NCBI GenBank assembly: GCA_028066595.1
Contig: JALCBJ010000036.1
Coordinates: 1-62,728, forward strand
Source: Thermoanaerobaculia bacterium
Lineage (GTDB): Bacteria; Acidobacteriota; Thermoanaerobaculia; Multivoradales; J023
Reading direction: 5' to 3'
Length of the DNA: 62,728 bases
Shown here: positions 36,400-44,164 of the stretch, one piece after another
Numbering within the stretch: the first letter of the stretch is position 1
How the letters are laid out: each line of letters opens with the position of its first letter
Program-made: the position numbers and the translations under genes
The notes under the pieces: generated by a model
Databases searched by the model: none
Told to the model about the DNA's origin: nothing
The model's input: only the letters and a program-made list of their open reading frames with translations

Positions 36400-37017
36400 A
36401 TGGTGAGTCTGTTGATAGCCGATGATCACAAGATGGTTCGAGACGTTCTGGGCGACACATTCCAGCGGGCGGGGCTGGAAGTGGTTGCCGAAGCCGACAG
36501 TGCCCAGGAGGCCGTGGCTCGTGCCCGTGAGGCCCACCCCGAGATCGCAGTTCTGGACGTCGCCATGCCGGGTGACGTATTGGTCGCCATCCGGGAGCTC
36601 AAGCGGCTCGAGACACCCCCGAAGATCTTGGTGCTCACGGCGTCCGACGACGAGGCGCTGTCTGTCCGTTGTATGAAGGCCGGTGCCGACGGCTTCCTGC
36701 GCAAGACTCAGGCGGTCGACGAGCTACTGAAGGCGATCGAGCGACTGCGCCGCGGCGGCAAGTACGTGAGCCCGGAATTGGCCTGGTTGCTGGTGGCGCG
36801 TGGAACCGAGGAAATGCGTCCTCACGAGAATCTCTCGCAGCGTGAGCTCCAGATCCTGCTGCGTCTGGGCGCGGCGGAAACCGTTACCAGCATCGCGGAT
36901 GATCTCGGCTTGAGTGTCAAGACCGTCAGTACCTATCGCTCCCGTATCTTGGAGAAGATGGGATTCGAGAAGAATGCGGACATCATCCGCTACTGCCTCG
37001 AGCACAGCTTGAGCTGA
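36400..37017 (+). CDS. NarL/FixJ-type response regulator (orphan)
   Basis: 205 residues. Receiver (LLIADDHKMVRDV, phospho-Asp in AVLDVAMPG, Thr in LVLTASDD, Lys in GFLRKTQ) and LuxR-type HTH (LSQRELQILLRLGAAETVTSIADDLGLSVKTVSTYRSRIL). It lacks the usual (M/R)SGLE after the phospho-Asp loop (DVAMPGDVLVAI), one residue shorter than its paralogue at 35,369; this may alter the phosphorylation loop. Divergently transcribed from the DHp-like small gene, with which it shares a ~79-bp promoter region. Confidence 0.9.
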   Translation: MVSLLIADDHKMVRDVLGDTFQRAGLEVVAEADSAQEAVARAREAHPEIAVLDVAMPGDVLVAIRELKRLETPPKILVLTASDDEALSVRCMKAGADGFLRKTQAVDELLKAIERLRRGGKYVSPELAWLLVARGTEEMRPHENLSQRELQILLRLGAAETVTSIADDLGLSVKTVSTYRSRILEKMGFEKNADIIRYCLEHSLS

Positions 37018-37426
37018 AGGGTTAGCAGCCGGGGCCGGGCGAAGTGGCCGTTCCGGTGTGTGGACGCTGCGGCGTGTCGAGCTTTGTGAGGCTCCACCGC
37101 TGTCGGTGTGACGGTCGCCCTCTGTAGGACTTCGGAGGACATCGGCCTGCTGCACTCCGACGACGCACGGGGATGTCCATGGCGTGAGGTGAGCCGGTGG
37201 ACCTACCGGTGCTCGCCATGATGTCCGATCGACGCCCGCGCCCGCCTCCCACGATGCGTCCGTCGCCGTACCTACCCGCTGATGGTAGTCCGTGCTGACG
37301 ATGGGTGGGAAGAAGGTCCGAGTTGGGATAAAGGTTTAGTCTGATAGGGAAGGTAAATATTTCCTCCTAATGTGATCGGTATGGCGGCTGACGATTCCGG
37401 CCGTTTCACTTCGAGGAGGAAAGCCC
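37018..37426. other. 409-bp intergenic region upstream of the caspase-like gene
   Basis: No gene was supported on either strand. The right-hand ~50 bp (37,326-37,375) is clearly more AT-rich than its surroundings (TTTAGTCTGATAGGGAAGGTAAATAT), so a promoter for the caspase-like gene is likely there, but no -35/-10 pair stands out. A GAGGAGGAAA Shine-Dalgarno ends the region. Confidence 0.5.
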
Positions 37427-38485
37427 GTGCATCTTCTCTTGCTGATCACATTTCTTACTGGTCTGAACGTCGATCGCGGCCCCGCAGATACCCTCTACAC
37501 CCAGTCGACCCGCAGCCTGACGGTACTCGCCGATCAGGTGGATCGGATGCCCATCGACGAACAGCTGGAGGAGTATTTCGGTGCCCGTCCCGCGACCGAC
37601 CGCCGTGGGGTGGTGCGAGGAGGGTCTGGAGCCTACAGCCTCACGCGGCTCCAGCGCGATCCTGCGATTCGTCGGCACTTCGAGGCCATCGAAGCCTCCT
37701 GGCTCCTGCGGAGCAACGGCTCCGTTCCGGCGACGGAGCATCCCGGTAATCCGCTGGCACGAGATCTGGTGGAGACGAAGGTGATCGTGGCGCGCAACCT
37801 GTTTCTGCGAGGGGTTGGAGAGATCTCTGCAGGAACGGTGACCGCGGAGATGGACCGATTGCGCAGCAACCGCCGTCGGCTGGCGGCCACGCCGCTATTC
37901 CGCGGCCGTACGGTCGTCTACGCGGCGTCTGCAGATCGGCTGTCCGATGGCAGACCTACGTTCGGAGGATTGGCCGATCGAGTGGCCGTGGAACGGGATG
38001 CCGAACGTTTCTATTTTTTTCGCGGCGACGAACGGCAGTCGCCCGCGGGAGAAGCAGCCAGTCTGGAGAACCTGCTACGCAGCCGCGCGAGGCTCACGTT
38101 TGTCTTCGAAGGCCACGGTCGTGACAAGGCGCTCAAGCTCGACCGTTCTCTCCGTGTCGGCCGTCTGGCTTCGTTGCTCGCATCCCGTCCGGCCCACCTG
38201 CCGTCGCCCATTCTGATCCTCGATGCCTGTCGGGCACACGACTTTGCAAGGAACCTCCTGGCCGAGTTGGCCCGACGTGGAACCGATGCCGCTCCGCCGG
38301 TGATCATCGTGCCGGACGAATATGGGCAGAACCTGATCAAGGATGTATTCGGCGGCAGATTTCTTCGGCGCGACCTAGAGGCCGGCGACCCGGCCTCGAC
38401 GATCGGAACCGCGTTGCAATCCCAATCCAGACGCCTGTCGGTCTATGCGCCCGACGACCATGACGTGCCGATGCAGATCGGCTGA
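37427..38485 (+). CDS. Caspase-like (clan CD) cysteine-protease-fold protein
   Basis: 352 residues from a GTG placed 6-7 bases after a GAGGAGGAAA site. The start MHLLLLITFLTGLN is hydrophobic but lacks a basic n-region, so export is uncertain. The C-terminal third carries the clan CD dyad: His230 in a beta-strand LTFVFEGHGRDK, then Cys268 in SPILILDACRAHDFARNLL, 38 residues later, each after a hydrophobic strand as in CHAT, metacaspase and legumain-type proteases. A third strand (PVIIVPDEYGQN) follows. The first ~150 residues are mostly helical and unrecognised. It is followed 12 bp later by an unknown gene, probably in the same operon. A protease role is inferred from the dyad; no known family could be assigned. 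Confidence 0.7.
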   Translation: MHLLLLITFLTGLNVDRGPADTLYTQSTRSLTVLADQVDRMPIDEQLEEYFGARPATDRRGVVRGGSGAYSLTRLQRDPAIRRHFEAIEASWLLRSNGSVPATEHPGNPLARDLVETKVIVARNLFLRGVGEISAGTVTAEMDRLRSNRRRLAATPLFRGRTVVYAASADRLSDGRPTFGGLADRVAVERDAERFYFFRGDERQSPAGEAASLENLLRSRARLTFVFEGHGRDKALKLDRSLRVGRLASLLASRPAHLPSPILILDACRAHDFARNLLAELARRGTDAAPPVIIVPDEYGQNLIKDVFGGRFLRRDLEAGDPASTIGTALQSQSRRLSVYAPDDHDVPMQIG

Positions 38486-38497
38486 GAGGAGCCAGCC

Positions 38498-39253
38498 ATG
38501 TTGCGTCCCTTTCCCCGTAAGCCCATACGCCGAAACATCGATCCCGATCAGGAGTTCTGGGAGCTCGTGGGTCTGATGGTGGAAGGGATGAAGTCCGTCC
38601 TGCTAGGAGCGGTTCGGTTTCGCCGCCAGGCCACGGGTACCACCGCGCGCAGGTCGTTGAGTCAGTATCTGTCGGCTCCGCACAGCGAGTTGGGGGTCCG
38701 GAAGCCTGCGTTTCCATCGCACCTATTGCAGGTGGCGGTGCGGGCGGAGTCTCGATCGTTGACGGAGTTCGTCGACGCACTCAACTCGGGCGAAGAGCCC
38801 AGCCTCGTTCTCGTCGACCGTGACCTCATCCGCCTCTGCTTCGACTTCCGTTTGAACAACCCATCCATCGAACGGAAACTCTACGATGATCATTCGATCT
38901 CCCGGATGGGCTTTCGCAGCCGGGCGGGTCACGTGATCACCGGATTGGTCCATTCGCCGGCGCGCAGATTGCACCGAGACGAGACCTTCTTCGGCGTTAC
39001 CGACGTGCTCCAACACACGCCGATCGGCGACTTGCCTCTTCCCGACCTTGTCGTGCATCGACGGTTCTTCGCGCTCGCGGCGGACTGTCCGGAAGGCGGC
39101 CTTCCGCCCCACGTGTTCGCTCCGGAAACGGATGCAGTGCGACCGCTCATCGGTGTTCGAGCTTGGCGCTTCTTCATGGCCCGGCGCGAGAGGATGATGG
39201 GTGCGGACGAAATCGGGAAGCGGGTCCGGGAGATGGCTAGTGTCTCGTGCTGA
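38498..39253 (+). CDS. Hypothetical protein paired with the caspase-like gene
   Basis: 251 residues, ATG behind GAGAGGAGCC. No signal peptide or membrane helix. The protein is rich in Arg and mixed alpha/beta (PSLVLVDRDLIRLCFDFRLNN, GHVITGLVHSPARRL, DLPLPDLVVHRRFFALAADC). No family recognised. The 12-bp gap to the caspase-like gene suggests a partner: substrate, inhibitor or regulator. Its stop codon lies inside the left arm of an 85-bp inverted repeat. Confidence 0.65.
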   Translation: MLRPFPRKPIRRNIDPDQEFWELVGLMVEGMKSVLLGAVRFRRQATGTTARRSLSQYLSAPHSELGVRKPAFPSHLLQVAVRAESRSLTEFVDALNSGEEPSLVLVDRDLIRLCFDFRLNNPSIERKLYDDHSISRMGFRSRAGHVITGLVHSPARRLHRDETFFGVTDVLQHTPIGDLPLPDLVVHRRFFALAADCPEGGLPPHVFAPETDAVRPLIGVRAWRFFMARRERMMGADEIGKRVREMASVSC

Positions 39254-39322
39254 AAGTTCTGTGAGGGTTCGGCGGTCGAAGAGCCGGATCAAACACCACG
39301 AAACTTTCTACGCGGGACACTA
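39238..39322. repeat. Imperfect 21-bp terminal inverted repeat, MITE-like element
   Basis: The left arm (39,238-39,258, starting TAGTGTC) and right arm (39,302-39,322, ending GACACTA) match at 17 of 21 positions in inverted orientation, enclosing 43 bp. The left arm covers the stop of the preceding gene. A related end (TAAGCAGGACACTAA, 13 of 15 identical to the right arm) occurs at 36,363-36,377, before another gene. It could be a small dispersed element, or a hairpin terminator. Confidence 0.55.
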
Positions 39323-39354
39323 AAGCGGGCTGAGAGCCGAGTGCCCGTCTCGAT

Positions 39355-40113
39355 TCATCGAGCCAACAAGGTCGCCATCAGGAGAAGGGGTAGGACGATC
39401 AGCAACGTCATCGTGAGCTTGGCGGCCGGGCGCGCCATGTTGAACGTCCAGCCGACGCCCATGCGGTTTTCCACCATGAGGCGCGGATCGTCCGGATTGC
39501 TGTAGACGACACCCCACTTCCAGTGCTCCTCGTCCGTGCTTCCCCAGGGTAGGCCCAACTCGCGAACCACGGCCATACGCCGATTGACGCGGACGACCGC
39601 CCAGATGGCGAGGAGCAGCCCGCCGCCGATGGAGAATGTGAGAACGGACACTACGAAGAGCTTGGCGGCACGTGGCGACTGGGCGAGCGGAACCGCCACA
39701 GTCACCAGTGCGAAGACCACGGCCATCAGAAGCTCCGAGGCCAGCAGCACTTCGTTGCCCGCCCGAGCGCGTAGAAGCTCCGCGAATCGTCGTTCCGGCT
39801 CCTTCCGATCGAAGGCCGTGATCGCGCGCCGCCGGAGGATCGTCTGGAGTACCAGCATCAATCCACACATGGCGACCCCGAACAGCGCCGGGAGAGCCGC
39901 GTTCCAGGATGATTTCGTCGTCCAGCCGTCGGGCTGCCACGAGCCGTTCCAATGACTGATGTACGGATCCGGGACGTTCGGCCACTGCTGCCGCAAGACC
40001 CAGCATCCAGCCAGTAGGAGGACGAACGGAAGCAGCTGACCGAAAAGCCCGCCCGGCAACCCTCGAACGGCATCCAGATGTGCTTCTGTGATGGGACGGT
40101 TTCGCTTCGACAT
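39355..40113 (-). CDS. DUF1648/DUF5808-type membrane protein
   Basis: 252 residues from the ATG at 40113 (MSKRNRPITEAHLD); a GTG at 40131 is possible. Five or so membrane helices (for example QLLPFVLLLAGCWVL, ALFGVAMCGLMLVLQTIL, LLASELLMAVVFALVTVAV). The first loop DPYISHWNGSWQPDGWTTKS is the DUF1648 pattern (HWxxxGxPDGWxxKS), and EHWKWGVVYSNPDDPRLMVENRMGVGWTFNMARP is the DUF5808-type pattern. Related proteins accompany SdpI-like immunity systems or GntR regulators, but no such gene is next to it. Function unknown. Confidence 0.7.
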   Translation of the reverse strand: MSKRNRPITEAHLDAVRGLPGGLFGQLLPFVLLLAGCWVLRQQWPNVPDPYISHWNGSWQPDGWTTKSSWNAALPALFGVAMCGLMLVLQTILRRRAITAFDRKEPERRFAELLRARAGNEVLLASELLMAVVFALVTVAVPLAQSPRAAKLFVVSVLTFSIGGGLLLAIWAVVRVNRRMAVVRELGLPWGSTDEEHWKWGVVYSNPDDPRLMVENRMGVGWTFNMARPAAKLTMTLLIVLPLLLMATLLAR

Positions 40114-40248
40114 GATCGAGAAGTGTGTCACCTGCCGGGCCGGTGGGCCAGGACGAGTTACGTCGCTGGTGGGTCAGTGGTACGCTTCCCCTGGTCTACC
40201 GGGGCTTCCCGGAGCCTTGGGTTCAGGTCGTCTCCTACATTCGATTCC

Positions 40249-41427
40249 ATGCTGGTCGCCGCAACCACTACTCGACCGATGAAAATCCCGGTCTCCGGGG
40301 GCGAATTGCTCTTGGAGGTACCGGCGGACGTCTCGGAACAGACGCTGATCAAAGAGATCGCCGGCCAAGACGTGGTGCGCAAGCGACTGCTCGACTTCAT
40401 CGCCCGGTTGGAGCAGATGTTGGGCACGAATCGGGAACTATTGCTGTGCTCCAGAGACCGGCTACAGGAGATCACCGCCGAGTTCCTCGTCGTCTGCGGC
40501 GACCTGCGTCGATTCGTCGAAGATCTGTCCAGCTATCACTCGGCGATTCCGGAGCTGGAGGACGCGCGGGAGGACGTCCAGATGTTCTTTGCCGGACCGG
40601 TCAGCGTCGAGATCGATTCGTTGGAGTTGATGAGAGAGGAGCTGGTTCGTACCAGCGAGCAACTCTATCTACGCAAGGAAGATCTCGACCCGTATCGCAA
40701 GAGGCTCGCGAAGTCGTCGGGAATGGTGCGGACCGAGCTGCAGAAGGTCTTCGCCCATCTGTTCGCTCGCGATCCTAGGAATCTCTATCGTGCGTCGGGA
40801 CCTCGCAGTCAACAAGAGATCTTGTTCCGGCAGTTCCGGCGTGACGTCGAGCTGACGGAGGATCTGTACCACGCGGTGCGGCGTCTCGATACCTACATGC
40901 GCGGTGCGATCATCCCTTCGGATCTGCTGCAGATGATCGCCGACAAGATCGAGGCCGAAGAAAGCATCTCCTGCTTGTTCGAGCAGGACTATGCGCTGTT
41001 CCTGGAGTCGATGATCGACGAGGTTCTGAAGATTCTGCTACCCGAGCTGGAAGGAGTACTCCAGCTCGATGGAATCTGGTACGACGACTTCGAGAACGTC
41101 GAACACACGTCGAAGGATCTACGCGACCTGGGCACGGCCTTCAAGGCCTTCTACCTCGACCGTTACGGACTCCGACAAGCTCTGGAGCGCCGGGTCGAGG
41201 GGCAGGAGAGCGGTCTCGGGGAAGGATCGGAGGGCTTGGCGGTGATCCGCGACATTTTCGACACCTTCCGGCACCACCAGGTGGCGCAGCTGATCCGCGA
41301 TTTCGACCAGGTCTTGGTGGATCTAGAAGGCGCGTTGTTGCAGTGGGAGAAAGGGATCGCCCGTCGCGCATTCGCCCGAGACGAATGGCGTGAGGCGGTC
41401 CCGTTGCAACGCAAGAGCCGTCGCTAG
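40249..41427 (+). CDS. Hypothetical alpha-helical protein
   Basis: 392 residues from the ATG at 40249 (an ATG at 40279, MKIPVSGGELLLEVP, is equally possible; neither has a clear Shine-Dalgarno). Nearly all helix after residue 40, with heptad-like stretches (LLDFIARLEQMLGTNRELLL, LELMREELVRTSEQLYLRKEDL). No membrane helix, signal peptide or known domain. It ends at a 9-bp hairpin. Divergent from the DUF1648 gene. Confidence 0.55.
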   Translation: MLVAATTTRPMKIPVSGGELLLEVPADVSEQTLIKEIAGQDVVRKRLLDFIARLEQMLGTNRELLLCSRDRLQEITAEFLVVCGDLRRFVEDLSSYHSAIPELEDAREDVQMFFAGPVSVEIDSLELMREELVRTSEQLYLRKEDLDPYRKRLAKSSGMVRTELQKVFAHLFARDPRNLYRASGPRSQQEILFRQFRRDVELTEDLYHAVRRLDTYMRGAIIPSDLLQMIADKIEAEESISCLFEQDYALFLESMIDEVLKILLPELEGVLQLDGIWYDDFENVEHTSKDLRDLGTAFKAFYLDRYGLRQALERRVEGQESGLGEGSEGLAVIRDIFDTFRHHQVAQLIRDFDQVLVDLEGALLQWEKGIARRAFARDEWREAVPLQRKSRR

Positions 41428-41454
41428 TGCACCGGTTGATGAGAGCCGGTGCAC
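41427..41454 (+). terminator. Hairpin after the helical protein gene
   Basis: A perfect 9-bp stem (GTGCACCGG / CCGGTGCAC) with a 10-nt loop starts at the last base of the stop codon. No U-run follows, so it may be a Rho-assisted end or an mRNA stabiliser. Confidence 0.45.
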
Positions 41455-41693
41455 CAGCTCAACCGGCTGATCGCATCGAGAAACTACTTCGCGGTCGTCG
41501 TCACGCCGGTCTGCGCGCGGCCTTCGAAACTCGCCCGGTCATGGTCCAGATCGCGTAGCTTCCTCGTTTTCTGTGACCTACGAAGGATCGGTCGGTTCCT
41601 CAGCTCAGACAGTCTCGGCCGTGCTCGATCCGGCGTGACTCTCGAAATAGTGTTCCTGGATGCGAACCAGCGAGAGCGCCTTACGAGGAGACG
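41455..41693. other. Intergenic stretch between convergent genes
   Basis: 239 bp between the helical protein gene and the convergent YegP-like gene. No gene or clear signal was seen. Confidence 0.4.
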
Positions 41694-42029
41694 CTAGTCT
41701 TCCTGGATATCTGCTTTGGGCGCGTTGGTCCGGACCGACGCGATGCCGTTCTCCATCGATGCCTTCGAGGCGTACCTTTGGCTGGAGCCGATGATCTGCT
41801 TGTTGCCGGCGAGTAGGTTGAAGAAGTGCTTCGCGTCCTTGGATTGCTTACGGTCGAACTTGGAATCGTCACCCGAGTTTTTCTTCACCGAAGCGATACC
41901 GTTCTTGGCGCCCGACTTGTTGGCGTATCCCTGGCTGGAGAGGATGACCTGGCCGTTGGAGGCGGTTAGGTTGAAATAAAACTTGTCGCCTTTGCCAGTG
42001 AACAGGTTGAAACGTGGATGGCTGGCCAT
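41694..42029 (-). CDS. YegP-type (DUF1508) protein, two tandem domains
   Basis: 111 residues from the ATG at 42029, with a GCGAGGAGA Shine-Dalgarno. Two repeats of ~50 residues: FYFNLTASNGQVILSSQGYANKSGAKNGIASVKKN and HFFNLLAGNKQIIGSSQRYASKASMENGIASVRTN. Each has the family pattern F-x-L-x-A-x-N-x-(Q/E)-x-I-x-x-S-(Q/E)-x-Y. Known YegP structures are small, intertwined beta proteins of unknown function. The second repeat has lost part of the typical glycine pattern. Unusually rich in Lys and Asn for this genome. Confidence 0.9.
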   Translation of the reverse strand: MASHPRFNLFTGKGDKFYFNLTASNGQVILSSQGYANKSGAKNGIASVKKNSGDDSKFDRKQSKDAKHFFNLLAGNKQIIGSSQRYASKASMENGIASVRTNAPKADIQED

Positions 42030-42194
42030 GTCGAGTCTCCTCGCGTGGATGAAGGTGGATCCTGTGACGTCGTGAGACGTTCGCAACCGAGTGGGGGGAT
42101 CGAAGTGGCAGGATGCTATCAGTGCCTGGTGGAGTGTTCGCAGGATGACAGGGCGATAAACTCTCGCCTTCATCGACCCACGAGGGGCGGCTCC

Positions 42195-42980
42195 GTGAGC
42201 CCGACACACGACACTCAACCTACTTCTCCTTCGGGCCGGCGAGTCGCCTTCCTCGGCGCAACCCGCGGTATGGGCCGGGCTCTGGCTCGCGTCTTGGCAG
42301 AGCAAGGGGATCGGCTGGTTCTTCTGGGGCGCGACGAGGAGAGCCTCGAACGTAGTGCCCGTGACCTGGAAATCCGCTCCGGACTGCCAAAGTCGGACGT
42401 GGGCACTGCGTTCTGCGATCTGGCCGACGACGAGAGCTTCGCCCCCGCGCTGCAAGCCGCAACGGACCACCTCGGAGGGTTGGATGTGGTCGTCGTCACG
42501 GCCGGTGTCTTCTTCCCTCAGGAACAGGTCGAGGAGGATGTGGGTCGAGCAAGACAGGTGATGGACCTCGACTTCACCAAGACCGTGCTCTTCTGCGAAG
42601 AGGCGCGTAAGCGCCTACTGGATTCACAGGGCGGTACCTTGTGCGTATTCAGCTCGGTGGCGGGCGATCGGGGGAGGCATAGCGTGGGAATCTATGGCGC
42701 TGCAAAAGCGGGTCTTTCGCGCTATCTGGAGGCGCTCGATCACGGGTATCGGCGCCGGGGCTTGGTGACCATCGACGTCAGGCCGGGCTTCGTCCATACC
42801 TCGATGACGGCCGGACTGAAGCCACCGCCCTTCGCGGGCCGACCGGAACAGGTAGCGCTTCAGGTGGCGAAAGCTATTCGTCGGGGAACGCCGAAGATCT
42901 ACGTTCCATCCGCCTGGCGTTGGGTCATGACGGTCGTGCGCAACCTCCCGCGGATGGCCATGCGTCGGCTGAGCTTCTGA
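42195..42980 (+). CDS. Short-chain dehydrogenase/reductase
   Basis: 261 residues from the GTG at 42195 (VSPTHDTQPTSPSGRRVAFLG) with GAGGGG upstream; the longer frame from 42,018 runs through the YegP start region and was not chosen. Rossmann motif FLGATRGMGRALA, NADP-preferring RD in LLGRDEESL, VVVVTAG, catalytic Ser in VFSSVAGDRG and the Y-x-x-x-K in YGAAKAGLSRY. The C-terminus is long and basic. Substrate unknown. Confidence 0.9.
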   Translation: MSPTHDTQPTSPSGRRVAFLGATRGMGRALARVLAEQGDRLVLLGRDEESLERSARDLEIRSGLPKSDVGTAFCDLADDESFAPALQAATDHLGGLDVVVVTAGVFFPQEQVEEDVGRARQVMDLDFTKTVLFCEEARKRLLDSQGGTLCVFSSVAGDRGRHSVGIYGAAKAGLSRYLEALDHGYRRRGLVTIDVRPGFVHTSMTAGLKPPPFAGRPEQVALQVAKAIRRGTPKIYVPSAWRWVMTVVRNLPRMAMRRLSF

Positions 42981-43081
42981 GGCGTCCTCGTACGCTATGA
43001 TCTCGCCACCGAGCGGTTCCGAACCGTTCGCCCGACCCGCACCGTGAGCGCTCCGTCCGTCTTCCCCGTACTGTATCCATC

Positions 43082-44164
43082 ATGCGTCCGTTAGCCTTTC
43101 CGCCTTCCAGTTCACGGCGTCGCCGCATCCTCGTCGTCGCGACGGTCGTCCTGTTCTCCTCACTGGGCTGCCTCACAGGCGGCGCCGCGGCGCAGCAACT
43201 GGTCTTGCTGGCATTCGGGGACAGCATCACCCACGGGCTCGGTGACGTCGGCGTCTCGTGCATCGGATCGTCGCGTGGCTACCCGCCACTTCTCAATGCT
43301 CGGCTCGGCTCGCGTGGTTACAACACTCGGGCCGTGACCTCGGGAGTTTGTGGCGAGTTGACCAGCGAAGGTCTGAGCCGCATCGACAACGTCCTGCGCT
43401 TCACGGCTGGGGATGTCCTCCTTCTCATGGAAGGCACCAACGATCTCAGCGATCGCAACATTTCCACCGAATCCATGCGTTTCAACCTCAACGCCATGGC
43501 CGGGCGCGCCGAAGACCGCGGCTATTACCCAGTTCTCGCGGCGCCGATCCCGAGGGACGAACGTGTCACCGTCGAGAACAACGATCGCACCGCATTCCTT
43601 GGCTCGTTGCTACGCCAGGACGCGCTCGCCAAAGACTGGGGCTGGGTCCCGACCTTCGTCGAGCTGATCAATATTCAGAACCTGTACGATCGGTTCTACG
43701 CAGATCCCTTTCACCCCAATCCGGCCGGCTACTCGCTGATCGCCGATATTTTTCTGGATCCGACGATCGTCGCACTGGAGCGGATCCTTCACATCGGCCC
43801 TTGTGTCCCAGACGTAGACACGCTCTGTCTGGCGGCAGAAGATCGATTCTCGGTCGAAGTGTCGTGGACGGACTTCGAAGGCCGCACGGGCTTCGGCCGA
43901 GCCGTTTCCCACAGCGACGACACGGGTTTCTTCTGGTTCTTCGGACCCGACAACTTCGAGCTGATGATCAAGATCCTCGACGGCCGAGGCTTCAACGACC
44001 ACTTCTGGGTCTTCTATGGCTCCCTGTCGAGTGTCGGCTTCGAGATCACGGTAACCGATCACGAGACGGGGCGTCGGCGGGTCTATTCCAATCCTGTCGG
44101 CGAGATGGCGAGTCACGGCGACACGGCAGCCTTCTTCGACCCGTCGCAGTCCTCCGGGTCGTGA
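43082..44164 (+). CDS. Secreted SGNH/GDSL hydrolase with a FWFF-type C-terminal domain
   Basis: 360 residues. Signal peptide at 1-38 (ILVVATVVLFSSLGCLTGGAAAQ; a Cys in SLGCLTGG could make it a lipoprotein). The hydrolase has block I FGDSITHGLG, the GxND block MEGTNDLSD and the Asp-His pair ADPFHPNPAGY. After a Cys pair, residues ~255-350 form a beta-rich domain (DTGFFWFFGPDNFELMIKIL, then FWVFYGSLSSVGFEITVTDH). Its stop overlaps the GTG of the next gene (GTGA), so they are likely cotranslated. Probably de-esterifies an extracellular lipid or glycan. Confidence 0.88.
   Translation: MRPLAFPPSSSRRRRILVVATVVLFSSLGCLTGGAAAQQLVLLAFGDSITHGLGDVGVSCIGSSRGYPPLLNARLGSRGYNTRAVTSGVCGELTSEGLSRIDNVLRFTAGDVLLLMEGTNDLSDRNISTESMRFNLNAMAGRAEDRGYYPVLAAPIPRDERVTVENNDRTAFLGSLLRQDALAKDWGWVPTFVELINIQNLYDRFYADPFHPNPAGYSLIADIFLDPTIVALERILHIGPCVPDVDTLCLAAEDRFSVEVSWTDFEGRTGFGRAVSHSDDTGFFWFFGPDNFELMIKILDGRGFNDHFWVFYGSLSSVGFEITVTDHETGRRRVYSNPVGEMASHGDTAAFFDPSQSSGS

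Noticed and set aside
43258..44160. Upstream extension of the membrane protein frame across the SGNH gene
   Set aside because: The extension is Arg/Ser-rich and lacks a domain, while the SGNH catalytic blocks are in the other frame. The GTG at 44161 overlaps the SGNH stop.
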